Part shown: positions 35,773-47,301 of the stretch, piece by piece | Numbering within the stretch: the stretch's first letter is position 1 | Layout: each line of letters opens with the position of its first letter | Assembly: GCF_020283565.1 (NCBI RefSeq) | Contig: NC_060060.1 | Coordinates: 37,758,001-37,822,000 of the forward strand | Direction of reading: 5' to 3' | Length of the DNA: 64,000 nt | Origin: Trifolium pratense | Lineage: Eukaryota; Streptophyta; Magnoliopsida; Fabales; Fabaceae | Position numbers and translations under genes: made by a program | Notes under the pieces: generated by a model | What the model was told of the DNA's origin: nothing | Database searches by the model: none | The model's input: only the letters and a program-made list of their open reading frames with translations

Positions 35773-36345
35773 TCTCATATTTCTAGGCATGCAAGCCTCA
35801 TAAATATTATCAAAGAGGATTTGTTACAGCTCATTAAGAAGTGTCTCCAAAACGATCAAATTCAAATGATTCATCATAATGCTAGAGTTAGTAAGTCAAT
35901 CAACATTCCAATTTCCTTCGCGTTAATTATGGTTGATTCGAACATGCGAGTTTATTTTTAACAGTTTCATGATACGTTGAATTAAGATAGAGATATTCCA
36001 TTAAACTAAAATTATCAGATATGTCCATAAAAAAAAATTCTCCTCTTTGAGCTTTTAATTTTAACAACTGTACATATAAATTGAATTCAAATCAAATAAA
36101 AATTAATAAAACAAATACATAAAAATCAACATAATGTGAAACAAATCTCAGATATTTTAGTCTATTAATAATTTACTCCAAAGTTGGATCAAATACATAA
36201 ACAAAGTCATCTGTTGCATATTAATTTATTCTTTTCAAAAAGAAACTTAAACTTCCTTTATTTACGTATTTATATAAAATAAAAAAAAACAATTCTTGAA
36301 TGAAATAGTGATCAATAAATAGGAAACCATACTTCATATCTTTTG
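35773..36345. other. Upstream region of the PP2C gene
   Basis: AT-rich, no gene. The downstream part should contain the PP2C promoter, but no confident core or ABA-response element was fixed by eye. Confidence 0.35.
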
Positions 36346-37087
36346 TTTCGGTTTCTGTTCCTTCTTCAATCTTCATTCATTCATTCACCAAACTGTTTCA
36401 ATATAACCAACTCAGGTTAAGGTTAGTACCATACCATGATTCATTCTGTTGTATCCTTTATATTCAGATTAATCTTCATATACAAGGTGCTACAAATTGT
36501 GAATCACTTTGTTGACATAAACATGAAAACAAACAATTAGTTAAAATCAAGGATGTCAAATTTCATGTCTTGTCTCAGATCTAGCTAGGGAACCGTTTTT
36601 CTCTTTTTTGTATAATCATTTTTTTTCTTCTTCATTTTCAATCACACCATTTTCTTTGTTTTTTGTGAATTCTTTGAATAATGAATAATCTATTGCTTGA
36701 TTTTTAAGAATTAGAAGCTTAGAACATGTGAATTTAGAAAAGATCTTATCTTGTATGTTTTTCTATTAATCTATTTTTTCACAATTTGGATTTTTATGTT
36801 CAAAATATTGACTTTTCTATTAAGCTTAGTACATGTGAATTTAGATTTTTAAGAATAGTCTTAAATATTGACTTTTGTTACACTTTTTTGACTTCTAGGA
36901 GATTGATTTCTAAACTCCTTAAATTTCTTGCCGTAGGAGAATTGTTGGTGTTTTGATGTTGATTGTAACCATATCATAGAAAAAAAAAGGCTTAAGAAAA
37001 AAGGGAGAAAAAAAGTGGTTAAAGGTTTGAAGCTTATTATATAGGGTACTAGAGAATTAGGTTATTGCTAAAAGGCAAAGTAAACCA
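36346..37087 (+). promoter_or_regulatory. PP2C 5' leader with intron and a short uORF
   Basis: A pyrimidine-rich first exon ends at CAACTCAG (36415), followed by GTTAAG. An intron then runs to CTTGCCGTAG (36936). After the splice, an upstream ATG at 36956 opens a 7-codon frame (MLIVTIS) that closes with TAG at 36977-36979, 108 nt before the main start. The exon limits are inferred from splice signals. Confidence 0.5.
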
Positions 37088-39182
37088 ATGGAGGAAATAT
37101 CTTCAAGTGTTGCAGTACCATTTACACTTGGAAATTTGATTCAAAAGGATGCTGCGGTTACGACTCATATGGAGATAACCGGGTTAAAGCTTATGGCAAA
37201 TACTGCTGCAGCTTTGATATTAAATCCTGCAGTTGGGAATGAAAATCATGCTGATGTTAGTCTTCAACATCAAATCACGGTATCTGCGGAGGTAAAGGAG
37301 AATCAAGTTGGATCTGCTGTTGTCTCGGAAATGGTGATTGAATGCGAGAGTAATTGGGTTTTGAGTGAAAACCGTAACCAGACAATAAAGGAAGATGAGA
37401 TCATGTTAGCTGTGGATTTTCAGTGTCTGCATAATTCAGGCTCTCCATCGGTGGCAGATTCACCAATAATCGTCACGGATGGTGATGATATTCATGGTAA
37501 GTTTAGTATAAACGAGGTACTTCCGGCACTGAAGCCAGATCAGAATACGGTTTCTATTGCAATGGATATTGAGAGTGAAAATCGAAGTGTGTCAGAAGGG
37601 GCTGATCCGAAACTATCTGCTATGATTCTTGATCAGTTGGAAAAGGAGAACAAAACACAAAGAACAAGCTACCAGAATGGATTGGAAGTGAGTAGTGATC
37701 CTCTTTGGGGTTTTTCATCAATCTGTGGCAATAGACCGGAGATGGAAGATTCTGTTGCTGTTAAACCTCAACTTTTTCAAATCCCTACACAGATGCTAAT
37801 GGATGACCATGTGAATGAAAACACAAAATACTCACTAGCCCATTTTTTCGGTGTCTACGATGGACATGGGGGCTTTCAGGTATTCACCTAAAACAAATCA
37901 TACAATTTGTATTATTTTGGAAGTTTTATTTATTCCGCTGAGAGTGTGTCGTTTTTGACAGGTTGCTAATTACTGCCAAGAACGTCTTCATTCAGTGTTG
38001 GTTGAGGGGATTGAAGCGCAACGGTTGAGGTTGGCCGAAACAAATGGGAGGAACGATTGGAAGGACAATTGGAATAAAGCATTGTCCAATTGTTTTCAGA
38101 AAGTAGATGATGAGATTGAACCTGTTGCTCCTGAGACTGCTGGCTCCACTGCCGTGGTTGCCATTTTAAGTCAAACCCACATGATAATTGCAAATTGTGG
38201 GGATTCAAGAGCTGTCTTGTATCGCGGGAAAGAAGCCATTGCATTGTCTTCTGACCACAAAGTAAGGCATTTCATCACTGTTTCACAATTTTTTCGGTAA
38301 ATTCATGTCATAAGCTGAAGTTGTCTGATACAAGAAACTTTACTTCACGTTTGCAGCCAAATCGAGAGGATGAGAGAGCTAGAATAGAAGCTGCAGGAGG
38401 AAGAGTCATACATTGGAAAGGATACAGAGTTCTTGGTGTCTTGGCCATGTCAAGGTCCATAGGTATGTATTTGTTGCACGATTGGTTTCTTGCAACTTGA
38501 TATTACTGCGCTTACATGTTACTTTATTCTATTTTTTTGCTGAATTGAGACACAAGTACAAACATTAATGTATTTTTGTTTTAGCTTTCAAGTTTTAAGA
38601 ATGAAAAAAACACCTCTTTTCCAGAAATTGCTAGTCTATAGATATTGTCCCAAGGACCCGAGAATTTGGAGCACAAAAAGACTTTTAATACACTTCCTTG
38701 AATGTGATTTCAGCCTTTGGATTAGGATATACCTTCTTTGCTACATAAATTTAGATTTTGTTTGAGTTAAAACTGTTACAAAATCACTCCATATCAGTAA
38801 TTGTGATTAATTTTCCTTACTGCTGTCTTGTTCAACAGGTGATAGATACTTGAAACCATGGATAATTCCAGAACCAGAAGTTAATATTGTGCAAAGAGAG
38901 AAAAACGACGAGTGCCTTATTTTAGCAAGTGATGGTTTATGGGATGTAATTACAAATGAAGAAGCCTGTGAAGTTGCAAGAAAGCGAATCCTTCTTTGGC
39001 ATAAGAAGTATGGCGACAATGGAACAACAGTACACGACAAAGGAGAAGGAGGAGTTGATCTTGCATCTCAGTCTGCCGCTGAGTATCTATCTAAACTCGC
39101 CCTCCACAGAGGAAGTGGCGATAACATATCTGTAATTGTGATAGACTTAAAGGCTGTGAGAAAATTGAAGAGAAAGACATAA
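37088..39182 (+). CDS. HAB1-like: Clade A protein phosphatase 2C, HAB1/HAB2-like
   Basis: Four coding exons, 37088-37879, 37962-38261, 38357-38462 and 38839-39182, join to 513 residues, close to the length of Arabidopsis HAB1. After a poorly conserved N-terminal 200 residues comes the Mg/Mn-dependent Ser/Thr phosphatase domain: [28 protein letters not shown] (about 255-262), [76 protein letters not shown] and [12 protein letters not shown]. The metal-binding Asp residues are intact. Trp384 in [12 protein letters not shown] aligns with the Trp that clade A phosphatases insert into the ABA-receptor gate, so receptor control is likely. The family represses SnRK2 kinases in ABA signalling; that role here is by homology. 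The downstream neighbour on the other strand is a stress-class MAPKK, tail to tail. Confidence 0.93.
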
Positions 39183-39770
39183 CATAGTGTGTTTTTAGCA
39201 TGTTGAAATATCTTCATTTATGCTATTGATTTACGGTTTGTATTTCAGAATCACTAGAACTTTTTAGCCCTTTACCTTTTTAATAGGGCTAAGTAAGTTA
39301 TGTATGCTATAAAATTCAAAGTGTACAAGGTTACTGAATATGAGACCTTTCCAAGCATCACAGAAGCTTTTATATAAAAAAATAAAAACATTTAGAGGGT
39401 AAAATTTTCAAGTTGGATTCTCAAGGAAAAATTGATCAGGCAATTTGATATGTTTTAACCAAATAAAAAGCGTCAAACATAACTTGGTAATCGTTTGGAT
39501 ATAAACTTTAGCGTTCATTTGTGACAGACTAAAAAAAATTGTTAAATTTGTTGGCAATTTGTATTAATTTTACAAGTTTATCCTTCAAGAGAGAGAATTG
39601 ATTAATGTTTAAGAAGAATCTTATAAAGAAGACAGAAAAAACTCTAGAGTTTTTTATTTAGGGACGGAGGAGGGAGTAATAAATTTGTACAGCAAATAAT
39701 ATTCTCTGAATCTTTGGCAAATCTTACGGGTAAGTTCTGTTGCAATCATAAAATTACAAACATTTTACAG
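39183..39770. other. PP2C 3' flank with a MITE edge
   Basis: This holds the PP2C 3' untranslated region. Near 39650-39675, TTTTTTATTTAGGGACGGAGGAGGGAG is a typical right edge of the Stowaway-type family seen elsewhere in the window; its left edge was not fixed. Confidence 0.4.
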
Positions 39771-39824
39771 CAAGTAGCCCTTAATACTCGATGTTCATCA
39801 TTAAAATTCTTCACCAAGTTCAAA

Positions 39825-39980
39825 TCATGGCAATTCCTTGAACCTTTCATCTATGAGTTTCTCACAAATTATATTGAACTCAATCACTAAACAACACACA
39901 GAATACATTATCTTTGGCATAACTCTATGAGCTGGTTTATCTGACTCATCCGCAAATGCTTCCCATATGCAAGCAGAAGC
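39825..39980 (-). other. Orphan open exon downstream of the MAPKK gene
   Basis: After a good acceptor (TTATTGCAG) on the minus strand, 51 codons read without a stop to TGA at 39825: ASACIWEAFADESDKPAHRV then MPKIMYSVCCLVIEFNIICE. The composition is protein-like. It may be a spliced 3' UTR exon or an alternative 3' end of the MAPKK gene, or a fossil exon. I recognise no family. Confidence 0.3.
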
Positions 39981-40314
39981 CTGCAATAACAAATAAAAAA
40001 GGATTATAGATACAGTTATATATTAGGTGGAATCAGTAGTTACCAAATTGTCATGTAGTACTATATATGAAACACAGGTTACAAATAGTGCATATTTCAT
40101 TGTTTGTAACTCAAAGAATGAAATTTCCTTCAAGTCTAGTGAGAAGCCTAGGACAAGCTTTCTTGACAAAGGATGATTTAAGTTGAAAAATATGAGCTCC
40201 AAAACATTAGCATTTAGAATCCTTATGACAGATTAATTGTATTTATATATTGAAGCTTATTCAAGAACACTTGATCAATTGAAAACATACTCCAAGAATG
40301 GAACATACCATCTT

Positions 40315-43300
40315 TTATAAGGTTGCGAGTGGAGATCCTGCATCGGAGAAGAAAGCTGAAAGATCCACATGCTGGTCATCATACATGCTGATGAAAGGTA
40401 GTTCCTGGAGTTTCAATCAGATATATAGCATCAGAAAGACTATTTGTACATGGTATATATATACAGAGATAAGATTTTCACATACCATAAGTTCCTGAGC
40501 CGACAGTCTGTTTGCCGGGTCCTTCTGTAGACTAAACAAAGAGAAGATTGAAAAAGGAGAATCAGAAGAAGACTCATGAAAAGCACACTGTGACAGAGAG
40601 TTCATGGAAAATAGCAACTGAATTCCTATGGAAGGTGCCTGATTTTGAGATATGTTTAACCAGATGTGGAGACTGGTTCCAAGAAATTAAGAAGCATATC
40701 TTCAAAATTAAAATAATACATGAAAATAAGGATTAATATATGTAGGTAAGGAAAATGCTTTACATTTTCACTACTGTTATCTTCATAGACATTCTACGAA
40801 AATCTTTACTCTTTCTCTCTCGTTCTCACTAAGTATGTGTGCACATGCATGTTCATGCTGTCTTGACTGTACATTACTAGTTAGCAAATTAAACAATTAC
40901 CATGCAGAGATAAATGAGCAAAATTCTGCAGAAAATTGTTCAGATGGAGGAGTAGGAGGAGGTTTGTCGACAATAGTTTCAATAAGCTCAAATATACTTT
41001 CCCATCTTTCACTTTGATCTGGTGGTGTATATGGAAACCGCCCCAAAGCACACTCGAGCAATATTAGTCCCAAACTCCATATATCACTTTTGTAGTTGTA
41101 ACCACGTTGGCTTCCATTGATTCTCTCTGGCTGTAAAATCGACAGGTTGGAAATTATTTTCCACAAATCAGTTTTCCATTTTTGGCAGTAAAACAATATG
41201 CACATATGATTACATATTTTACTTACGGACATATAGTTGTATGTGCCAATGAAAGTATTTGCTTGACCAGATGTATTTTCCATAATTGCACTAACACCAA
41301 AATCAGTAATCTTAACTTCGCCTATGTGATTAATCAACAAATTAGAAGGTTTCAAGTCTCTGTGGATAATATGTCTTTCATGGTGAAGATATATTAAACC
41401 CTTCAGAACCTATATCATAACACACACAGAATAAAGGAATTAGCTCCTGTTTAGGGTTCAGTAAAAAGAATTATGAGGGGAAGACTAAAGAACAACAGTG
41501 TCTTACTCCTCACCTGCTTACAGATGGCAGAAAGATAAGGCTCCGGAATTGTTTTAACTTTGTTCAGAAGATCAGCCATGGAACCTCCATCCATGTACTC
41601 TAAGATGATTGATATAACACCATTATCATAGAATGATTGGTAGCAGACAACAACATAAGGACATTGTGCTGCTTGATTAATTTTCAGCTCTTTAGCTATC
41701 TGCTTGCGCACAGACTCTTCGATATTCATTTGAATTACCTTCAATTGCGAAGAATGCATACATAAGGGACAACATAATAACAAAGTAGAATGTAAGTATA
41801 TGATAGCATTGAAGTTGTTATATGTCAGATAAAAGGAAAGTAATTAGTTCCTAAGTTCAAATAGCTACTATTAGGAAAATCATGATATATAAAAGCAGCA
41901 TCTTTTCAAGCTCTAATGTTCAAATACTTGATTGCTAAATCAATATATGGGACATGTTACCTCATCATTGCTCTACTTCCAAAAACTAATAGGAAAAAGG
42001 GGGATGTGGAATTGATGACCTTGGTGCAAATGCTGTCTCAATTCACATCATAACTTATATTTGTCTCATTCAAAGATTGATTAAAATATACAAGATCCTA
42101 GGGAAGAGACCCGTGTCTCAATTATTAAGTTAAATTAAATACAATTCAACGGTCCACAGTTGGGTGAACATAAAGACAATGCTCAGACAAAATGGAAAAG
42201 AAGCCACCTGCAACAAATAACAATCAACTAAATACTCTGAAGAAATTGAACAGCTCCTCTAAGAAATTGGATTGGGCCTAGTTCAACCATACAAATTTTC
42301 AGGCCATATCCTATCTAATGTGGAACGCTTAACACAACCCCAAGACAGGATATTTGCAGCATGACCCGAGTGGCCCGATAGCAGGTGACCAATTGATTTT
42401 GGATAGCTCTGATAGCATCTTGAAATTTGGGTTGGTCTAACTCAACTCAAATTAGGCGAGGACTGTCCACACACTTATAAACACATTTTCAGGCCATATC
42501 TCATCCAATACGGTGGGACTCTTACCAACTCCTAATGAAATTAAATCATTAAACACCAAGTGGAAAAACAACATTTTCTGAAAGAAACAGATAATGTGCA
42601 CTTTAGTGACACAAATCATGTTGAGGACAAGCCAAGTCCCAGATGTCCTTGCTCAACTTAATGGGTGCTAAGGCAGAGCGAAGTTAGGAATATATTATGT
42701 TTACAAGTATGGAGGGTGGGTAGACAATACCAATACAAAAGCATAAATTAGAAAGAAATGAGAGAAAAGAATATGCAAATTCACAGCTAGCAAGGTATTC
42801 AACAAGCACTCAAGCAGCAAGTATATTACCTTTAATGCAAAAAACTGGTTAGTCCATTTGTGCTGCACCAATTGCACCATCCCTCCATTTCCCTTCCCAA
42901 CAACTTTCACTATATCTATGTCTGCCAAACTTAACTGGTTGTCTGTTGGCTTGATTGGGTTTGGAGGTGGCTGAAAACATATAACATATGTTAAATCATC
43001 CATAACATATATTTTCAGAATTAAGCAATGTGACAAAAAAATTGAATTAGGACCAAAGATCAAACCTCCTTGCCCTAATTATACCAAAAACCACAATGGT
43101 TGGGGATATCAGATAATACTTTTTTTTTAAAATTGAGTCACTTATAAAAGTATAATAAAATCAATTATGGGTCCTCACTATCATGCACATGTATCTACTA
43201 CTAGTATCAATTTATTCTGGTTTCTAAAATATGACCGAATAAAAGCATCATACTAGAAAAGTATGCATCAAAACAATGTGGTAGTGCCACATATTTATGG

Positions 43301-44461
43301 TGGAAACAAAGGGCTCATTACTTGGACAAGGCTATAAAGAATGTTCAGATTGATGGTATAGGGTGGAATTTTGCGGAATGTAATAGCATAAATTACATCC
43401 AATTTTAAAAATCTAACTAAACTTGTCATTCCATTCCACCCTATGCCATCTCTTAGAAATGGGTATTGGGCCTAACTCATCCTTACAAAACCGGCTTGTA
43501 AGGTGAGGATTGCCTCTAGTATATAAACACTTAGTCAGGCCATCTATCAACCGATGTGGGACTCTTAACACCATCAATTCAAACATACCCTTAGCAGTCT
43601 CCTAAGTCTCGACCAAAGAAAACATCAAAGACTCATTTTGTCGACATCAAAGAGAATCTAACATTATCTAAGAATGCAAAAAATTCCACAACAAACTTTG
43701 TATATGTGAACATTTTATTTTCCGGGATAGAATTGAATGAACTAAAGACTCATTTGTAGAATGCCTCATGAAGTGAATGACATATGCTAAGCACAATTTT
43801 ACTTCAAAAACTTGCAACTTGTGCTCCCTTTCTGTTCAGAAGAATAATGAAAATAAGATGACAAAATCTGTGAGACCGCTGATAAATTTGTACTATAAAC
43901 AAAAATATCTGGTTCAATTCAAAATAGTAGCAAAGACTTAGAAAATTAGGCACAACCCCAACACACACACACACAAAAAAAAAAAGACAATTTTTTTTCC
44001 TTTTGATTATACCCAAATACAAGTAAGAACAGAAAATAATCCACCAAACTAAAATTCTCCATTTGGGTATGAAAATCTCAAAATAAGAAAACAACATAAA
44101 AATTCAAGAACCCCTTTTTCCTATAGAAGTTAATTCATCAGATCCAAAAGATGAAATGGAAGAAAAAGTGCAAAGACAATAATAATCCATGAGAAATGTT
44201 ATTACAGCTTCAACTTCAGTCTGAGAGACAATTCGAACTCCATCTCTGTTAACAAGCAGATCTCCATCCTTAAAAGTTCCACTTTCAGTCCTACAACAAA
44301 CCCACATGCCAAAATTTCAAATTTATCAAAATCCAAACTCAAACAATCACATTCACAGAGAGAGAAAGAGATAGAGAGACTCACAGAAATTTTGCAAACG
44401 CAACTTGATCAGTTTGAGGAAGAGAGAGTTTGAGACCAAGACCCAAATTTCCTTTCTTCAT
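40315..44461 (-). CDS. MKK2-like: MAP kinase kinase, MKK2/SIMKK type
   Basis: Eight exons on the minus strand: 44461-44385, 44290-44206, 42970-42830, 41738-41514, 41409-41227, 41130-40901, 40531-40486 and 40404-40315. They join in phase to 358 residues. The start [15 protein letters not shown] carries basic and aliphatic residues fitting a MAPK docking site. The kinase domain shows the Gly loop [12 protein letters not shown], the ATP-anchoring Lys in FFALK (101), HRDLKPSN (192-199), DFG (212-214), and the plant MAPKK activation motif T222-SGQAN-T228 (S/T-x5-S/T). Then come GTYNYMSPERI and [20 protein letters not shown]. The C terminus ends [11 protein letters not shown]. Plant group A MAPKKs of this type (Arabidopsis MKK1/MKK2, alfalfa SIMKK) phosphorylate MPK4/MPK6-class kinases in salt, cold and defence responses; the role here is by homology. 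The introns carry old repeat copies (42280-42545, 43345-43575). Confidence 0.94.
42280..42545. repeat. Repeat remnant in MAPKK intron 3, copy A
   Basis: TTTGGGTTGGTCTAACTCAA, GAGGACTGTCCACACACTTA, CAGGCCATATCTCATCCAAT and GGTGGGACTCTTACC form a block typical of a legume LTR/TRIM-like repeat. A partial, diverged extra copy of its right part (TTTTCAGGCCATATCCTATC, ATGTGGAACGCTTAACAC) lies immediately before it. No coding frame. Confidence 0.5.
43345..43447. mobile_element. Short hairpin MITE in MAPKK intron 2
   Basis: GATGGTATAGGGTGGAATTT and CGGAATG at the left are inverted as CATTCCATTCCACCCTATGC and CATC at the right, about 45 bp apart. Confidence 0.55.
43450..43578. repeat. Repeat remnant in MAPKK intron 2, copy B
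   Basis: GGGCCTAACTCATCCTTACA, AAACCGGCTTGTAAGGTGAG, CAGGCCATCTATCAACCGAT and GTGGGACTCTTAACACC. This is the same family as the copy at 42280-42545. It includes TATAAACAC, which may be the promoter of an LTR. Confidence 0.5.
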
Positions 44462-44780
44462 GATTATGATTTGATTATAAGAGAGTTTCACTTGAAAAAC
44501 TTGACACTGATGAATTAAAAACTCTCTTTTTTTCTCTAAGAAATAATCAAAACATAGTACTATGAAATATATAGAATAATAGTGTTGGAGTTGAGGATCG
44601 AGGTAATGAAAATAAAAAATTCTAGGATTGTGATTGGTTGAGAAAGAGAGTAGTCGCCATTGACGAACTGAGGATAAAAAAATAAAGAAGGAAGCAGCTT
44701 TTGAAGATGGAGACTCTTGTTTGTTTCAGTTGATTTTTCAGACTCTCTGCTGTCCCTATTTTAGAATTCAGATCATTTTG
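44462..44780 (-). promoter_or_regulatory. MAPKK leader and proximal promoter region
   Basis: The minus-strand region just upstream of the start is purine/pyrimidine-skewed (TCTCTTTCTC-like on the coding strand), as in many plant leaders. A TATA-like ATATATTT lies near 44565 on the plus strand. The exact start site is not determinable. Confidence 0.35.
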
Positions 44781-44900
44781 TTAACTTGTGCACTAAGGCC
44801 ATATGTTAAGTTACCTAAAAATATAAATATAGCATTTAATGATATAAAGAATTTAATTTTTAGATAATTGAATACACCATAAGTTCAATAAATTTTTTTC

Positions 44901-45140
44901 CACATTTATCTTCTTAACATGTGTCCTTAAGGGCACAAGTTAACATTCTTCTTTTTTTTTTCTTTCTACAATAATTTTTTTTTCACATTTATCTTCTTAA
45001 CATGTGCCCTTAAGGGCACAAGTTAACATTCTCCTTTTTTTTTTCTTTCTACAATAATTTTTTTTTCACATTTATCTTCTTAACATGTGCCCTTAAGGGC
45101 ACAAAGTTAACATTCTCCATTTTCTTTTCTTTCTACAAAG
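44901..45140. repeat. 83-bp tandem repeat (3 copies) with a perfect palindrome
   Basis: CACATTTATCTTCTTAACAT begins at 44901, 44984 and 45067. In copies 2 and 3 each unit contains TGTGCCCTTAAGGGCACA, an 18-bp perfect palindrome, followed by AGTTAACATTCT and a T-rich stretch. Copy 1 has one change (TGTCC). A related, inverted motif (GTTAACTTGTGCACTAAGG) lies at about 44780-44800. The palindrome resembles an end of a legume MITE. Confidence 0.85.
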
Positions 45141-45240
45141 ACATTTGTGGCACTCGAACTCGGGACCTCGTAGATTAAACAAATCAGTATATTTAATCGC
45201 TAAACCAAACCTTTGGAGTTAGAGTTGAGATCACTCATTT
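45141..45240 (-). repeat. tRNA-derived SINE-like fragment
   Basis: On the minus strand TTTGGTTTAGCGATTAAATA resembles an A box, and ACGAGGTCCCGAGTTCGAGT a B box region. It does not fold as a full tRNA. Confidence 0.45.
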
Positions 45241-45359
45241 CTTTTACATAAAAGTTGTAAATAACAAGATTAATGATCACATACATATAATATGAAATAT
45301 TTTTGCACGGTCTTCGTGAACTTAGTTCAGTTGACACTTAACAAAGACATCACATAAGC

Positions 45360-45940
45360 ATTACCGTTTGTAGATTGTAGTTAGCATTAGATGAAATAAG
45401 GGACTTGCAACTAGTCAAAATAGCACATATTTCATTGCCATGAGCATCACTGTTTATTATAACATTAACCATAGTTTGACAGTCATTCTCAAAGTTGACC
45501 TAAACATAACCATTTTTCGGTGGAGAGCAACAAGAAGGGTTGAAGCACCACATTCAATAGCATGAGCAATGTGAGGGAAACATAAGGTGCGAGCTTGCAC
45601 CAAAGTGTCGAAGCTATCACAGAAACAAACACTTATGCCAAATGATTTGTCAGCTGAAAAAATAAATGGCACAATCAACATTACACTTTAACTAACAGTT
45701 ACTTGACTTCATCAGAGACATCGTTAGCTGAAACAGGGGGTTCTTCGAGGGCCATATTGCACCAATTGTAGTCACAAATGGTGTCTTGTGCGAGTAAACA
45801 AGTTCTGACAATGTCGAAAGGTTTGTGATCCCACAAATGTGTGTTATAGCTGCGCCCAATACTCCAGAGAGTGGCTGAATCATTCCCCTTAATATCGTCA
45901 TCTAAACCTACGAACAAAGAAAAAAAGATCAACAACAAAT
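45360..45940 (-). pseudogene. LINE fragment: zf-RVT tail and RNase H domain
   Basis: The minus strand reads DSATLWSIGRSYNTHLWDHK (in part) and then an RNase H segment, ADKSFGISVCFCDSFDTLVQ, ARTLCFPHIAHAIECGASTL, LVALHRK, then, in a shifted frame, ESDCQTVVNVI-like residues. Several stops and at least one frameshift make it a pseudogene. Confidence 0.7.
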
Positions 45941-46103
45941 TACTTTCTTGTGGTATGTGATGCTTAGTTTTATTCCAAAGGTTAAGCTCCTTCCAACCAT
46001 TTTAATATCATCGGGGAATTCAAGAAAAAGATGAATGGCATCCTTTACTGCTCTCAAACTTGTGTAATCAATATTTTTAATATAAATTTATCTTTTTATT
46101 TTC

Positions 46104-46226
46104 TTAATTAGTATTTCAAAGATACTAATTAGCATTGGTCTAATTTTAAAGTTACAAAAATGTCTTAACTAGTATTTCAAAGATACTAATTAACATTGGT
46201 CTAATTTTAAAGTTACAAAAATGTAC
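46104..46226. repeat. 60-bp tandem duplication with internal palindrome
   Basis: TTAGTATTTCAAAGATACTAATTA and GCATTGGTCTAATTTTAAAG, TTACAAAAATGT occur twice in direct order (second copy has CTTAACTAG and AACATTGG). TAGTATTTCAAAGATACTA is a near-perfect palindrome. Confidence 0.8.
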
Positions 46227-47293
46227 TGATGAAAAATATATCAACCTTCATTAAAAAGTTACAAAAATGTAGTATGATGTAAGCATTTGGTTTGGGAGAA
46301 ACAAAAAGAGAAAAAAGAAAAACACAACAAACTTGTAGAATAGTCATAATTAAAATCACTAAAAAAAGAAAAAGATTATGGGTCATGCTAACCGGTGTCC
46401 CCGGGGCACTGGTTAAGGAAACCAAAAAAGGAAATTTTAAAATTGAAAAAAACACTTTTTAGACTTTCGAGGCGTTGACTGCACAAATTTCAATATGATA
46501 TTACTATATTTGAAAAAAACACTTTTAGCATTTTCCAAAGATTATTACCGAGGAAGGCAACTGGCCCGCAAAGAAACACGTGGTTAGAAAAAGTTTGGGA
46601 AAGAATCATGACTGAATTATTATTTGGAAAATATTAGCCTTTTCAATCATTGTCACTGCAGCAGCTACTTGGAAATTGGCCATGAGAGGACTGCGAGACT
46701 TTAAAAAAAATGGCATGCTAATATGAAAATACGAAATAAATAAATAAATACGAAATAATATTATTGGAGTATAGGAGTATTTTTAAAAATTAAAATACGT
46801 ACAATTTTTAAAACACTTATTTATTAGTAGTATTTATGTTTCCAATTGACTTCTTAAAAAAAATACGTCCAATTTTTCTTAAAAAAATGCACAAATGACT
46901 TCTATTAGTCTATATAAATGTAGTAATGATTTAATTGTCAACTTCAAGCTACTTTTGTATGGGTTGTTTGTCCGTAGTTCATCCAAAATTATAGACTTTT
47001 AAAGATATAATCTCTTAGTTTATTTTTTAGTTTTATAGAAGGTTTAAATGTATTTGATCGGAGGTAGTATTATTTATTACTTTGGATTTTCTAACAATTT
47101 TGTCTTATATTTAGAAAAAATTATTTTATCTACTCATCATATACTTTATCTTTAGTTTTTTTTTGGATCATACGTACCGACTATAGTGTCCACCGGAAAT
47201 ATAAAAAGAAAAATTTTACATTGAAAAAATATCTTTCACACTTTTAAAAATTGACTACACAAGCTTTTATTTATTTGGGATTCCTTAATTAGT
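46227..47293. other. Intergenic AT-rich DNA
   Basis: No gene. GGGTCATGCTAACCGGTGTC and CCCGGGGCACTGGTTAAG at 46380-46415 form an edge seen on many legume non-autonomous elements, and a partly related ATCATACGTACCGACTATAG lies near 47170. The elements themselves could not be delimited. Confidence 0.4.
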
Positions 47294-47301
47294 GTTCTAA
47301 G

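Noticed and set aside
35773..36000. Further LINE RNase H remnant on the minus strand
   Set aside because: The translation is too interrupted to show family motifs; composition alone was not enough.
45457..45901. Independent small genes of 69-79 codons
   Set aside because: Translation shows RNase H and zinc-knuckle fragments of a LINE, broken by frameshifts.
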